DNA of 64,000 bases, from NCBI RefSeq assembly GCF_947255005.1, contig NZ_CAMYFI010000004.1, positions 1 through 64,000 on the forward strand, written 5' to 3'. The position numbers and the translations under genes were made by a program. The stretch is from an uncultured Tessaracoccus sp. (GTDB lineage: Bacteria > Actinomycetota > Actinomycetes > Propionibacteriales > Propionibacteriaceae). Below are positions 52,320-61,272 of the stretch, in pieces (positions within the stretch are counted from its first letter, which is position 1; the number at the start of each line of letters is the position of its first letter). The notes beneath the pieces were generated by a model. It made no database searches. It saw only the letters and a list, made by a program, of their open reading frames with translations, and was not told the origin of the DNA.

Positions 52320-53480
52320 ATGAACCGATCACTTCGGAAGCTCTTGGCCCCGGTTGCGATTGCGACGCTGCTCTTCGTCGGCGGCTGCACCACGGCAGGA
52401 GGCAGCGCAACAGCAAGCAATCCTGAGATCGACGCAAAAGTGGATAAGGCCCTCACGGAGATGGCCGAAAAGGTGCTCAGCAAGGGCCCCCATGGCGAGG
52501 AAGCTGCATTGGCTAGCGAGGCTGACCTCACCGACGAAGAAGTGGCCAAGGTGAAGAGCATGGGGCTGTCGGCTGCCCTCGTCATGCACTACGGCGGCAA
52601 CGACTGGGCCAACGCCCAGATCAAGGGGCTGAAGGATGAATTCGGTCGGCTGGGCGTCAAGATTTTGGCGATCACCGACGCCAACTTCAAACCCGATAAG
52701 CAGGTTTCAGACATCGAGACCGTCATGGCCATGAATCCCGACATCATCGTGTCGATCCCGACGGACCCGGTGGCAACCAGTTCCGCCTACAAGAAGGCTG
52801 CCGACGCGGGTATCAAACTCGTGTTCATGGACAACGTTCCTGAGGGACTCCAACCGGGCAAGGACTACGTGTCCATGGTCTCCGCTGATAACGAAGGCAA
52901 CGGTGTCGCAGCAGCTCATCTCATGGCGAAGGGATTGGGCGGCAAAGGCAAGATTGGGCTGATCTTCCATGAAGCAGACTTCTTCGTCACACGACAGCGT
53001 TACGAAGGCTTCAAACGCACGATCAGTGAGCAGTACCCAGACATCGAAATGGTCGCGGAGCAAGGCATCGCTGGTCCAGACTTCGCCGGTGACGCGCAGG
53101 GCGCCGCGAATGCGATGCTAACGCGCCACGCCGATCTAGCTGGCATCTGGGCAGTGTGGGATGTACCCGCAGAAGGCGTCATGGCAGCGGCTCGCGAATC
53201 TGGCCGCTTGGACCTCAAGATCGCTACCCAAGATCTAGGCACCAACGTGGCGCTCGCTATGGCCAAGAATGACCTCGTCATCGGACTTGGTGCACAACGA
53301 CCCTACGACCAGGGCATCACAGAGGCGCGTCTCGCCGTGGGCTCCCTGATCGGCAAGCAGGCCCCACCCTACGTCGCACTGGGTGCCGTCGCAGTCGAGC
53401 AGAAGAATGTCGTCGACTCGTGGAAACTCGTCTTCGGTGAAGAGGCTCCAGCCAATCTCCTAGAAGCCGCGGGGAAGTAA
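52320..53480 (+). CDS. Sugar ABC transporter substrate-binding lipoprotein (CUT2, ribose-type)
   Basis: A 386-residue binding lipoprotein. The signal peptide LLAPVAIATLLFV precedes the lipobox VGGC (Cys about 22). The body resembles ribose/xylose-type periplasmic binding proteins (SIPTDPVATSSAYKKAAD, NEGNGVAAAHLMAKG, GIWAVWDVPAEGVMAA). The ATG at 52320 has AAGGAG 7 bases upstream. A spacer of about 45 residues with Glu/Lys helices lies between the Cys and the domain. It is the first gene of the ROK-regulated operon. Confidence 0.9.
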   Translation: MNRSLRKLLAPVAIATLLFVGGCTTAGGSATASNPEIDAKVDKALTEMAEKVLSKGPHGEEAALASEADLTDEEVAKVKSMGLSAALVMHYGGNDWANAQIKGLKDEFGRLGVKILAITDANFKPDKQVSDIETVMAMNPDIIVSIPTDPVATSSAYKKAADAGIKLVFMDNVPEGLQPGKDYVSMVSADNEGNGVAAAHLMAKGLGGKGKIGLIFHEADFFVTRQRYEGFKRTISEQYPDIEMVAEQGIAGPDFAGDAQGAANAMLTRHADLAGIWAVWDVPAEGVMAAARESGRLDLKIATQDLGTNVALAMAKNDLVIGLGAQRPYDQGITEARLAVGSLIGKQAPPYVALGAVAVEQKNVVDSWKLVFGEEAPANLLEAAGK

Positions 53481-53485
53481 CTGTC

Positions 53486-55021
53486 ATGGCAGCCAACACA
53501 GCTACGAATGATGGCGCCGTCGAGACTGACCGCGCGATCATCAAGATGCAAGGCATCCACAAGAGCTTTGGCGGTGTTCCCGTCCTCCGTGACGTCGATT
53601 TCGAGGTGAAGGCCGGCGAAGTGCACGCTCTGGCGGGCGGCAACGGTGCAGGTAAATCCACCTTGATGAAGATCCTCCAAGGCGTCTATTCGAAAGACTC
53701 CGGCGAGATCTTCGTCGACGGAAAGGCCACCGCGATCGATTCCCTACAATCGGCGAAAGCCGCAGGAATCGGCATGGTCTTCCAGGAGTTCAGCCTGGTT
53801 CCGACACTGACCGTCGCCCAAAACATTTCGCTCACCGTCGAACCACAAACCAAACTGGGATTAATCGACGATCGTGCTGCACGAGAGAAGGCACACGTGA
53901 TCTTGAGCGGTATGGGCGTCGAGATCAACCCAAAGGCAGAGGTCCGTACTCTCTCAACGGCATACTGGCAACTCACCGAGATCGCTAAAGCGCTGGTGCA
54001 GGATGCGCGCGTGCTGATCATGGACGAGCCGAGCGCCAGCCTCGCTAAGCACGAGGTGGAGGCTCTGTTTGAACTGATCGAGCGTCTGAAATCGCAAGGC
54101 ATCGCCATCATCTACATCTCGCACCGCATGGATGAGGTGTACCGAATTGCGGATCGCATCACGATCCTCCGCGATGGACAGCGCCTACTAACCAAACGTC
54201 TCGATGAGGTAACCCCAGAGCAAATCGTGGAGGGCATCGTCGGAAAGCAGGTTGACGGTCAACTGGTGTATCAGGCTCGCGACACAATCAGCGACGAAGT
54301 GCTCCTTGAAGCCCGTGGCGTCACCGTGGGCCCGCAGCTCCGAGATGTGTCATTCACTGTACGCAGAGGGGAGATTGTCGGACTCGCCGGCCTGATGGGC
54401 AGTGGTCGCACGGAGCTCGCGCAGGCTCTGTTCGGCGTCGATCGAATCGACTCCGGTGAACTCCTGCTCAAGGGCAAACAGATCACCGTCAGAAGCCCCA
54501 AGGATGCCATTGACGCTGGCATTGTGCTGGTTCCTGAAGACCGACGAGAGCAAGGCCTCGTCTTGGAACACTCCGTCCGCGAGAATCTGCTGCTCCCACT
54601 CTTGGACGATGTGAAGCGAGGAGCACTGGTCGATCCGAAGCGCGGCCGTAAGAAGGCTCAACAGCTCATCGAGCAGTTTGGGGTGAAGGTTCAAGACCCC
54701 AGCAAGCCTGTAAACCGCCTTTCAGGCGGAAACCAGCAGAAAGTCGTCATTGCCAAGTGGCTCGGCACCTCACCCGATGTGTTGATTCTGGACGAGCCCA
54801 CCGCTGGTGTTGATATTGGCACCAAAACAGAGATCGTTGAGATGATTCGTGAGCTTGCTGATGAAGGCGTCGGCGTCATCGTGATCTCATCCGAGTACCC
54901 CGAGCTTCTCGCTGTTAGCGACCGGATTATCATTATGCGCCGGGGCGCGATTGTTAAGAATCTCAACCGGGAAGATATCCCGGATGAGGAAGCTCTCCAG
55001 CTTATGGTTCTAGGAGGATAA
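53486..55021 (+). CDS. Sugar ABC transporter ATP-binding protein (RbsA type)
   Basis: A 511-residue tandem ABC ATPase. The first domain has Walker A GGNGAGKST (usually GENGAGKST), signature region LSTAYWQLTEIAKAL and Walker B LIMDEPSAS. The second has the degenerate P-loop GLMGSGRTE, LSGGNQQKVVIAKWL and LILDEPTAGVDIG, as usual for CUT2 ATPases. The gene begins 5 bases after the binding-protein stop and ends 2 bases before the permease. Confidence 0.92.
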   Translation: MAANTATNDGAVETDRAIIKMQGIHKSFGGVPVLRDVDFEVKAGEVHALAGGNGAGKSTLMKILQGVYSKDSGEIFVDGKATAIDSLQSAKAAGIGMVFQEFSLVPTLTVAQNISLTVEPQTKLGLIDDRAAREKAHVILSGMGVEINPKAEVRTLSTAYWQLTEIAKALVQDARVLIMDEPSASLAKHEVEALFELIERLKSQGIAIIYISHRMDEVYRIADRITILRDGQRLLTKRLDEVTPEQIVEGIVGKQVDGQLVYQARDTISDEVLLEARGVTVGPQLRDVSFTVRRGEIVGLAGLMGSGRTELAQALFGVDRIDSGELLLKGKQITVRSPKDAIDAGIVLVPEDRREQGLVLEHSVRENLLLPLLDDVKRGALVDPKRGRKKAQQLIEQFGVKVQDPSKPVNRLSGGNQQKVVIAKWLGTSPDVLILDEPTAGVDIGTKTEIVEMIRELADEGVGVIVISSEYPELLAVSDRIIIMRRGAIVKNLNREDIPDEEALQLMVLGG

Positions 55022-55023
55022 CC

Positions 55024-55998
55024 ATGGCCAGTTCCACTGCCGAAACTGCCGTGCCGTCGACATTGTCACAACGTGTTACTCAAATCGACTGGCGACGCTA
55101 CATAATCTACATTGCATTCGTCCTAATTTTTATCTTCTTCGCCATTCTCTTAGGGCAGGAAGGTTTCCTTTCCGGAAATAACCTCGTCAACATTTTCCGA
55201 CAAGCTGCAACGATCACGGTGATGGCCGTCGCAATGACATTTGTGATCGCATGTGCCGAGATCGACCTCAGCGTCGGTTCCGTCGCAGGGCTTTCTAGTG
55301 TTGTCACAGCAATGACTATCGCGACCTATGGACTGATCCCTGGAATCCTCGCTGGTCTTGCGGTAGGTGTGATCATCGGCGGCATCAACGGCGCGTTGGT
55401 CAGCACATTGGGGATCCCCTCGTTCCTCGTAACGCTCGGAATGTTGGGAATTGCATTCGGACTTGCTCAATGGATCACCGCGTCTGCACCTCAGCCGATC
55501 ATGGATGAAACCTACATTCAGATTTTTGGAGGCGGCGATATTGGACCAATTCCAGGTCTGCTCATTTGGATGGCAATCGCTGTCATCGTAGGCGTGATAG
55601 TACTGAACCGTACGAAATTTGGTCGACAGGTGCTTGCTACCGGAGGCAATCGCCAAGCTGCAGAATACGCCGGCGTCAAAACGAAGCGAATGAAGTTCTC
55701 CGTATTGCTCATCTCAGGCGTGGCAGCCGCTCTTGCAGGAATGCTCTATGCAGGCCGGCTACATTCAGGCCGGTTCCAGTGGGGTCAGGGCGATGAAATG
55801 TCAGCGATTGCCGCCGTAATTCTTGGTGGAACCAGCCTCTTTGGCGGTGCCGGATTTGTGATTGGCACGCTCTTTGGCGCCTTGCTCATGAGCCTGATCA
55901 ACAACGGTCTAATTCTCGCTGGCCTCGATTCTAGTCAACAGCAAGTGGTTCGCGGCATCATCATCATCCTCGCCGTCGCACTTGCAAGGAAGAAGTAA
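55024..55998 (+). CDS. Sugar ABC transporter permease (RbsC type)
   Basis: A 324-residue membrane permease with eight to ten hydrophobic segments. CUT2 hallmarks are CAEIDLSVGSVAGLSSVV, the late block GGTSLFGGAGFVIGTLFGALLM and the short cytoplasmic tail ARKK. With the two preceding genes it makes a complete CUT2 importer. Codon usage here is markedly more AT-rich than in the backbone genes, supporting transfer. Confidence 0.93.
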   Translation: MASSTAETAVPSTLSQRVTQIDWRRYIIYIAFVLIFIFFAILLGQEGFLSGNNLVNIFRQAATITVMAVAMTFVIACAEIDLSVGSVAGLSSVVTAMTIATYGLIPGILAGLAVGVIIGGINGALVSTLGIPSFLVTLGMLGIAFGLAQWITASAPQPIMDETYIQIFGGGDIGPIPGLLIWMAIAVIVGVIVLNRTKFGRQVLATGGNRQAAEYAGVKTKRMKFSVLLISGVAAALAGMLYAGRLHSGRFQWGQGDEMSAIAAVILGGTSLFGGAGFVIGTLFGALLMSLINNGLILAGLDSSQQQVVRGIIIILAVALARKK

Positions 55999-55999
55999 C

Positions 56000-57091
56000 A
56001 TGACTCGCACACAATTCTCCTCCGGCATCGTTGGCGCCGGCATGATCGGCAAAATCCACGCCTACGCAGTGAGGGCCTCAGGAGGTCACCTCGCAATGGT
56101 GGCCGATACCTTCGGCGACAATGCTCAGGCAGCAGCCGCTCAGCTCGGTGCCGATCGAAGCAGTCGCGAACCGCTCGAGCTCATCAATGATCCAGGCATT
56201 GACGTAGTCCACATCTGCACACCCAACGCCACTCATGCCGAGCTCGCCATGGCCGCACTCGATGCCGGCAAGGCAGTGATCTGCGAAAAGCCGCTGGCTA
56301 CCACGGTGGCCGATGCACTCGCTCTGCAGCGTAAGGCCGACCATCTGGGTGCAGTAACGGCTGTGCCCTTCGTGTACCGCTTCCACGCTAATGTCCGAGA
56401 GGCCCGCGCGCGAATCGCTCGCGGTGATGCCGGGAAGCTATGGATGTTGCACGGTTCCTACCTTCAAGACTGGCTTTCGCGCGCCAGCGACACTAACTGG
56501 CGGGTGGATCCTCGAGTAGGTGGTGCATCTCGCGCCTTCGCCGATATTGGCGTTCATTGGTGCGATCTCATGGAATTCGTCACTGGCCATCGCATTGTCA
56601 AATTGAGCGCCCACATGGCCAACGCTTTCCAGGAACGTCAAGGCACCGAAGACGGCTGCGTCGTCCTTTTCGAGACAGATCAGGGCGCGACGGGTAGCGT
56701 CGTTACTAGTCAGGTGTCCCCTGGCCGTAAGAACCGGCTCGCGTTCTCGTTCGACGGCACGGATGCTTCCTTTGCCTTCGATCAGGAAAACCCTGAGCAA
56801 CTATGGGTTGGTGGACGGGATCAGAATGTCCTGGTTATGCGTGACCCGACCACGGCCCAGCCGTCCGCCAGCACCTACTCACACTCCCCTGCGGGCCACC
56901 CGCAGGGGTACCGGGAAGCTTTCACATTCCTCATCAACGATGTCTATCGCAAGCTTGGCGGCGAAGACGTAGATGGGCTCCCCACCTTCGATGACGGGCT
57001 CCGAGCAGCCCAGCTGACGGACGCCGTCATAGCCTCATCACGCTCCCGGACCTGGGAGTCCGTCCAGTCCGACCACCTCAACAACAAGTAA
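56000..57091 (+). CDS. Gfo/Idh/MocA-family oxidoreductase (possible 3-keto-sugar reductase)
   Basis: A 363-residue NAD(P)-dependent sugar oxidoreductase. The Rossmann motif GIVGAGMIGKIH is at residues about 9-20, the EKPL motif in VICEKPLATT, and the catalytic His region in FADIGVHWCDL. Such enzymes oxidise or reduce a sugar carbon, often C3 of glucosides. It lies 1 base after the permease with AAGGAAG upstream. In a levoglucosan-like scheme it could be LgdC, which reduces 3-ketoglucose; that role is inference. Confidence 0.87.
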   Translation: MTRTQFSSGIVGAGMIGKIHAYAVRASGGHLAMVADTFGDNAQAAAAQLGADRSSREPLELINDPGIDVVHICTPNATHAELAMAALDAGKAVICEKPLATTVADALALQRKADHLGAVTAVPFVYRFHANVREARARIARGDAGKLWMLHGSYLQDWLSRASDTNWRVDPRVGGASRAFADIGVHWCDLMEFVTGHRIVKLSAHMANAFQERQGTEDGCVVLFETDQGATGSVVTSQVSPGRKNRLAFSFDGTDASFAFDQENPEQLWVGGRDQNVLVMRDPTTAQPSASTYSHSPAGHPQGYREAFTFLINDVYRKLGGEDVDGLPTFDDGLRAAQLTDAVIASSRSRTWESVQSDHLNNK

Positions 57092-57111
57092 CCCAAGAAA
57101 GGAACATCGAA

Positions 57112-57954
57112 GTGAAACTTGGATACGAATCAAACACGTGGGGTCCGATTTGTGGTGATGCCACTGGGATCACCAGCATCAAGGACCTCTTCTACCGCTC
57201 AGAAGGTGACACCCTGAAGTCCATCCGTGAGGTCGGTGAATGCGGCTACCAGGGCATCGAAATCTTTGACGGCAACGTCATGGATTTCGCCGACGATATG
57301 GCTACCTTCAAGCAGGCACTCACGGATGCCTGCGTTGAGCTAGCAGGCGTCTACACCGGCGGTAACTTCATCTATCCCGAGGTGCTGCCCGAAGAGCTGC
57401 ACAAGGTCCAGCAGTCGATCGATGTTGCTGCCGCTGCCGGGGCGACCTTCCTCGTCGTTGGCGGAGGCGCGAAGCGCGCAACTGGCACCACTGACGAGGA
57501 CTACACGCTCCTTGCCAAGGCTCTCGACACCATTCATGACATGGCGGCCGAAAAGGGACTCGTGGCCGTCTACCACCCCCACCTAACCACCATCTGCGAA
57601 ACCGCAGAGCAGATTGACACCTTGCTCGAGCGTTCCAAGATCGCATTCTGCCCCGACACTGGTCACATTGCCGCAGCAGGCTCTGACGCTGCCGCCGTCG
57701 TGAAGAAGTGGATCCACCGGATGCCGATCGTTCACCTCAAGGATTTTCAGCCGGAACCGTTCGACTTCAAGCCCCTCGGCGACGGAGTCATGGACATGCG
57801 CGCCATCGTGAAGGAACTGGCGGACGCCAAGTTCGACGGTTGGGTTGTTATCGAATTGGACGCCCACGAGGACCCCAAGGGGGCTGCTGCCCTCAACAAG
57901 ACCCGGATCGACGCTCTATTCGAAGAGTTCGGTCTTAGCTACGAAGGAAAGTAA
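57112..57954 (+). CDS. Xylose-isomerase-like TIM-barrel protein (possible keto-sugar lyase/hydratase)
   Basis: A 280-residue sugar phosphate isomerase/epimerase-family protein. Candidate metal ligands appear in order: Glu in GIEIFDG, His in YHPHL, Asp and His in CPDTGH, His in VHLKDF and Glu in VVIELDAH. These form the divalent-metal site of IolE/xylose-isomerase-like barrels. Known relatives carry out isomerisation, dehydration and beta-elimination on 3-keto sugars. GTG start with GAAAGGA upstream. It sits between the two oxidoreductases, fitting an elimination or hydration step. Confidence 0.85.
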   Translation: MKLGYESNTWGPICGDATGITSIKDLFYRSEGDTLKSIREVGECGYQGIEIFDGNVMDFADDMATFKQALTDACVELAGVYTGGNFIYPEVLPEELHKVQQSIDVAAAAGATFLVVGGGAKRATGTTDEDYTLLAKALDTIHDMAAEKGLVAVYHPHLTTICETAEQIDTLLERSKIAFCPDTGHIAAAGSDAAAVVKKWIHRMPIVHLKDFQPEPFDFKPLGDGVMDMRAIVKELADAKFDGWVVIELDAHEDPKGAAALNKTRIDALFEEFGLSYEGK

Positions 57955-57965
57955 GGAACATAACC

Positions 57966-59135
57966 ATGGAAAAGCTCAACGTTGGACTCATTGGCGGCGG
58001 ATTCATGGGCAAGGCCCACTCCCTCGCCTACGCGGCGATGCCGATGTTCTTCTGGCCTGCACCCGCAATTCCGGTCCGCAAGACGCTCGCTGAAGCTACC
58101 GACGAGCGCGCGAAGGACGTCGCAGCTCAGTATGGATTTGAGCATTCAACGTCGAACTGGCGTGACTTGATCGAAGATCCCGATATCCACATCATCGATA
58201 TCGCCACACCGAACAACATGCACGCCGAAGCCGCAATCGCAGCGGCTGAAGCAGGCAAGCACGTCATCTGTGAAAAGCCGCTGTCGAACACAGTAGAAGA
58301 TGCGCGCCGCATGTACGAGGCGGCTAAGAAGGCCGGCGTAGTGAACATGGTGGCATTCAATTACCGCCGCACCCCCGCCGTTGCGCTAGCCAAGAAGTAC
58401 ATCGAGGAAGGTGCTATCGGCGACATCTTGAACTTCCGCGGCACCTACCTGCAGGACTGGAGCGCGGATCCGGAATCACCGTTGTCCTGGCGATTCCAGA
58501 AGAGCATCGCCGGTTCCGGCACGCTCGGCGACATCGGCACGCATGTGGTTGACATGGCGCGCTACCTCGTCGGCGAGATTTCGGCAGTCAACTCCATGCT
58601 GGCTACCTGGATTCCAGAGCGCCCCAAACAGGACGGTGGTGTGGACTCGCTGGGCAACGCGAAGGGCGGCGGTCCCAAGGCTGCGGTGGATGTCGACGAC
58701 GAACTCGTGACGCTGCTGAAGTTTGAGAATGGTGCCATTGGTTCGCTTGAGGCAACGCGTAATGCGTGGGGCCGGAACAACTTCATCACCCTTGAAATCC
58801 ACGGCACGAAGGGTTCCATCTACTTCAACTACGAGCGTCGCGACGAGCTGCAGGTTTGCTTCTCCGACGATCCTGCTGACCGGCGTGGCTTCCGCACGGT
58901 GTACACCGGGCCGAACCATCCGTACGGCGCCAACCTGTGGCCTATCCCTGCGCTGGGCATCGGCTACGGCGAGACGAAGATCGTCGAGACATACGATTTC
59001 ATCAATGCAATCGTTAATGGGCAGGAAGCTGACCCAAGCTTCCGTGACGGCTACCAGATTGAGCTGATCGCTGACGCAATCGTTAAATCTGCTGCTGCTG
59101 AAGCATGGACCAATGTCCAGAAAGTCGATTCATAA
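57966..59135 (+). CDS. Gfo/Idh/MocA oxidoreductase, probable levoglucosan 3-dehydrogenase (LgdA-like)
   Basis: A 389-residue NAD-dependent oxidoreductase. The N-terminus NVGLIGGGFMGKAHSLAY has the Rossmann GGGFMG, then EKPL, the substrate-domain block FRGTYLQDWSADP and the catalytic GDIGTHVVDMARY. From memory these blocks match the characterised levoglucosan dehydrogenase of Pseudarthrobacter, which oxidises C3 of 1,6-anhydroglucose; I cannot run the alignment. Paralogs acting on other glucosides or on inositol share part of the pattern. It follows the TIM-barrel gene by 11 bases, with AAGGAAC upstream. Confidence 0.8.
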   Translation: MEKLNVGLIGGGFMGKAHSLAYAAMPMFFWPAPAIPVRKTLAEATDERAKDVAAQYGFEHSTSNWRDLIEDPDIHIIDIATPNNMHAEAAIAAAEAGKHVICEKPLSNTVEDARRMYEAAKKAGVVNMVAFNYRRTPAVALAKKYIEEGAIGDILNFRGTYLQDWSADPESPLSWRFQKSIAGSGTLGDIGTHVVDMARYLVGEISAVNSMLATWIPERPKQDGGVDSLGNAKGGGPKAAVDVDDELVTLLKFENGAIGSLEATRNAWGRNNFITLEIHGTKGSIYFNYERRDELQVCFSDDPADRRGFRTVYTGPNHPYGANLWPIPALGIGYGETKIVETYDFINAIVNGQEADPSFRDGYQIELIADAIVKSAAAEAWTNVQKVDS

Positions 59136-59149
59136 GAATCCATAAGTGA

Positions 59150-59173
59150 GTGCGGGCCCTTCGGGGCCCGTAC
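59150..59173 (+). terminator. UUCG-loop hairpin within the catabolic operon
   Basis: A 10-bp stem, GTGCGGGCCC (59150-59159) with GGGCCCGTAC (59164-59173), is closed by the very stable TTCG loop, 14 bases after the oxidoreductase stop. A T-run (ATTTTTTGC) comes only 20 bases later, so this may be a partial terminator or an mRNA-stability element that lowers expression of the genes downstream. Confidence 0.65.
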
Positions 59174-59212
59174 TTGTACTCCCCCTAACCATTTTTTGCA
59201 TTAGGAGCTATC

Positions 59213-60217
59213 ATGACGCGACCAATCACCCTCTTCACTGGTCAATGGGCAGATCTGCCGTTCGAAGAAGTTTGCCGCCTCGCCGGAGAATGGGGCTATG
59301 ACGGCCTCGAGATCGCCTGCTCGGGTGATCACTTCGAAGTAGACAAGGCCTTGAGCGATGACAGCTACATACCTGGTCGATTGGAGATCTTGGAACGAAA
59401 TGGGCTGAGCGTATGGGCGCTCTCAAACCATCTCGTGGGTCAAGCTGTCTGCGACGATCCGATTGACCATCGCCATCGCGATATGATCCCGGCAGATATC
59501 TGGGGAGATGGTGATCCCGAAGGTGTCCGCGGGCGCGCTGCAGAACGCATGGCTGACACGGCACGTGCAGCAGCCAAAATGGGTGTCAAGATCGTCACCG
59601 GATTCGCTGGCTCTCCCATCTGGAAGTACGTGGCGATGTTCCCGCCAGTAGCAGAATCGGTAATTAAGGCCGGGTACCAGGAGTTCGCTGATCGTTGGAA
59701 CCCAATCCTTGACGTCTTTGACGAGGTGGGCGTTCGGTTTGCCCACGAGACACACCCAAGTGAGATCGCCTACGACTACTGGACTACGAAGGCCACGCTC
59801 GAGGCCATCGGCCACCGCGAGGCGTTTGGGATCAACTGGGACCCGAGCCACATGGTCTGGCAGCAGATTGACTGCGTAGGATACCTGTTGGATTTTGCCG
59901 ACCGGATTTATCACGTGCACTGCAAGGATACGAAGCTGCGCCTGAACGGTGGCCGCAACGGTCGGCTGTCGTCGCATCTGCCTTGGGCAGACCCTCGTCG
60001 CGGCTGGGATTTCATTTCCGTCGGACATGGCGATGTGCCGTGGAGCGATGCAATCCGGGCCCTGAATCACATTGGCTATGACGGCCCGCTCTCGATCGAG
60101 TGGGAAGACGCTGGCATGGATCGACTCGTCGGTGCACTGGATGCGTTGGAGTTCGTCCGTGGCCTTAACTTCGACCCACCGCAGGCAGCCTTTGACGCAG
60201 CCTTCGCACGAAAATAA
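59213..60217 (+). CDS. Second xylose-isomerase-like TIM-barrel protein
   Basis: A 334-residue sugar phosphate isomerase/epimerase-family protein. Metal-site blocks are YDGLEIACSGDHF, RFAHETHPSE, INWDPSHMVWQ, YHVHCKDTKL and LSIEWEDAG, giving Glu, Asp, His and Glu ligands at the expected strands. It differs from the 57112 protein in length and motif detail, so the two probably do different steps (for example elimination and hydration in a levoglucosan-type route). TTAGGAG lies upstream of the ATG. A terminator-like hairpin follows. Confidence 0.85.
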   Translation: MTRPITLFTGQWADLPFEEVCRLAGEWGYDGLEIACSGDHFEVDKALSDDSYIPGRLEILERNGLSVWALSNHLVGQAVCDDPIDHRHRDMIPADIWGDGDPEGVRGRAAERMADTARAAAKMGVKIVTGFAGSPIWKYVAMFPPVAESVIKAGYQEFADRWNPILDVFDEVGVRFAHETHPSEIAYDYWTTKATLEAIGHREAFGINWDPSHMVWQQIDCVGYLLDFADRIYHVHCKDTKLRLNGGRNGRLSSHLPWADPRRGWDFISVGHGDVPWSDAIRALNHIGYDGPLSIEWEDAGMDRLVGALDALEFVRGLNFDPPQAAFDAAFARK

Positions 60218-60225
60218 TGAGGATA

Positions 60226-60261
60226 GTAATGCCGAGGGGAATTACCCGCCCTCGGCATTAC
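60226..60261 (+). terminator. Probable terminator after the second TIM-barrel gene
   Basis: A perfect 13-bp stem, GTAATGCCGAGGG (60226-60238) with CCCTCGGCATTAC (60249-60261), and a 10-base loop are followed by TTTAAAT. It can end the 52320-60217 transcript, at least partly; the two genes beyond could be read through or have their own promoter. Confidence 0.8.
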
Positions 60262-60313
60262 TTTAAATAAGACCATTAGTTGTAAAACTGATATAGATCA
60301 AAGGAGATATACT

Positions 60314-61201
60314 ATGGAGATTATTGCTGACCATGGAGGAGTACCTGCTAAGCACGGCCGGGCACTCGTCAATGGAGTACGACTCCACTATTCCGTAGCA
60401 GGAGCGGGTGAACCGCTGTTCCTGCTTCACGGCGTGCCGAAGACTTCGTACCACTGGCGTCGCGTGATCCCCCTCCTCACGCCCTACTACACGGTTATCG
60501 CGCCCGATCTTCGCGGTCTCGGCGATTCGGAACGTCCTGCAGATGGCTACGATACGAAGAACATGGCCGAAGACATTGCTCAACTGGCCACCCAATTGGG
60601 ATACGACCAATTCCTCATTGCCGGAGAAGACTGGGGCGCCGCCACTGCCTATCAGGTTGCTGCGCAGCACCCGGAACGAGTCAAGAAACTGATTTTTCAG
60701 GAAATGATTCTTCCCGGGTTCGGCCTTGAGGACTACTCTTTCCTCACGCGTGAGAATGTGAGTACCTACGTCTGGCTTTGGCACATTAACTTCTACAGCG
60801 TTCCGAATTTCCCTGAAATGCTCATTACAGGCAGAGAGAGGGAGTACTTCAATTACTTCATGAAGCACGAGACACACAATCCGCAGGCCATCACCCCAGA
60901 TGCTCTCGACGAATACGTGCGTTGCTACTCTGCACCTGGTGGCATTCGAAGCATGTGCGAGATCTATCGCGCAACACTCGACGACGCTGATCAGAACCGG
61001 GAAGCAGCCAAGACCAAGCTCAAGATGCCGGTACTTGCGGTAGGCAGCGAGTACTTCATCGGTGAAGACAACGAACGGCAGATGCGCGAGCTCGCCGAAG
61101 ATGTGAGCGCCGTAATCCTTCCATGGGGGCACCAGCTGGCGGAAGAAGACCCAGAAGGGCTCGCGGCTGCCTACCTCAATTTCCTCGGGCGCGGCGACTG
61201 A
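60314..61201 (+). CDS. Alpha/beta hydrolase (epoxide hydrolase/haloacid dehalogenase-like)
   Basis: A 295-residue alpha/beta-fold enzyme. The oxyanion motif HGVP is at residues 39-42 and the nucleophile elbow reads AGEDWGAATA with Asp106; Asp rather than Ser is typical of epoxide hydrolases and fluoroacetate/haloalkane dehalogenases. The catalytic His is probably in PWGHQLAEEDPE near the C-terminus. Relatives usually have GHDWGG or GHDRGA, so GED is a variant. A strong ribosome-binding site, AAGGAGATATAC, precedes the ATG. The substrate in this sugar island is unknown. Confidence 0.85.
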   Translation: MEIIADHGGVPAKHGRALVNGVRLHYSVAGAGEPLFLLHGVPKTSYHWRRVIPLLTPYYTVIAPDLRGLGDSERPADGYDTKNMAEDIAQLATQLGYDQFLIAGEDWGAATAYQVAAQHPERVKKLIFQEMILPGFGLEDYSFLTRENVSTYVWLWHINFYSVPNFPEMLITGREREYFNYFMKHETHNPQAITPDALDEYVRCYSAPGGIRSMCEIYRATLDDADQNREAAKTKLKMPVLAVGSEYFIGEDNERQMRELAEDVSAVILPWGHQLAEEDPEGLAAAYLNFLGRGD

Positions 61202-61272
61202 CAGCGTCACATGATTCGCGCCGATGTTTCGCATGGCAAGCAAATAACTAACCCTCTACAAGGAGAAGAGTC

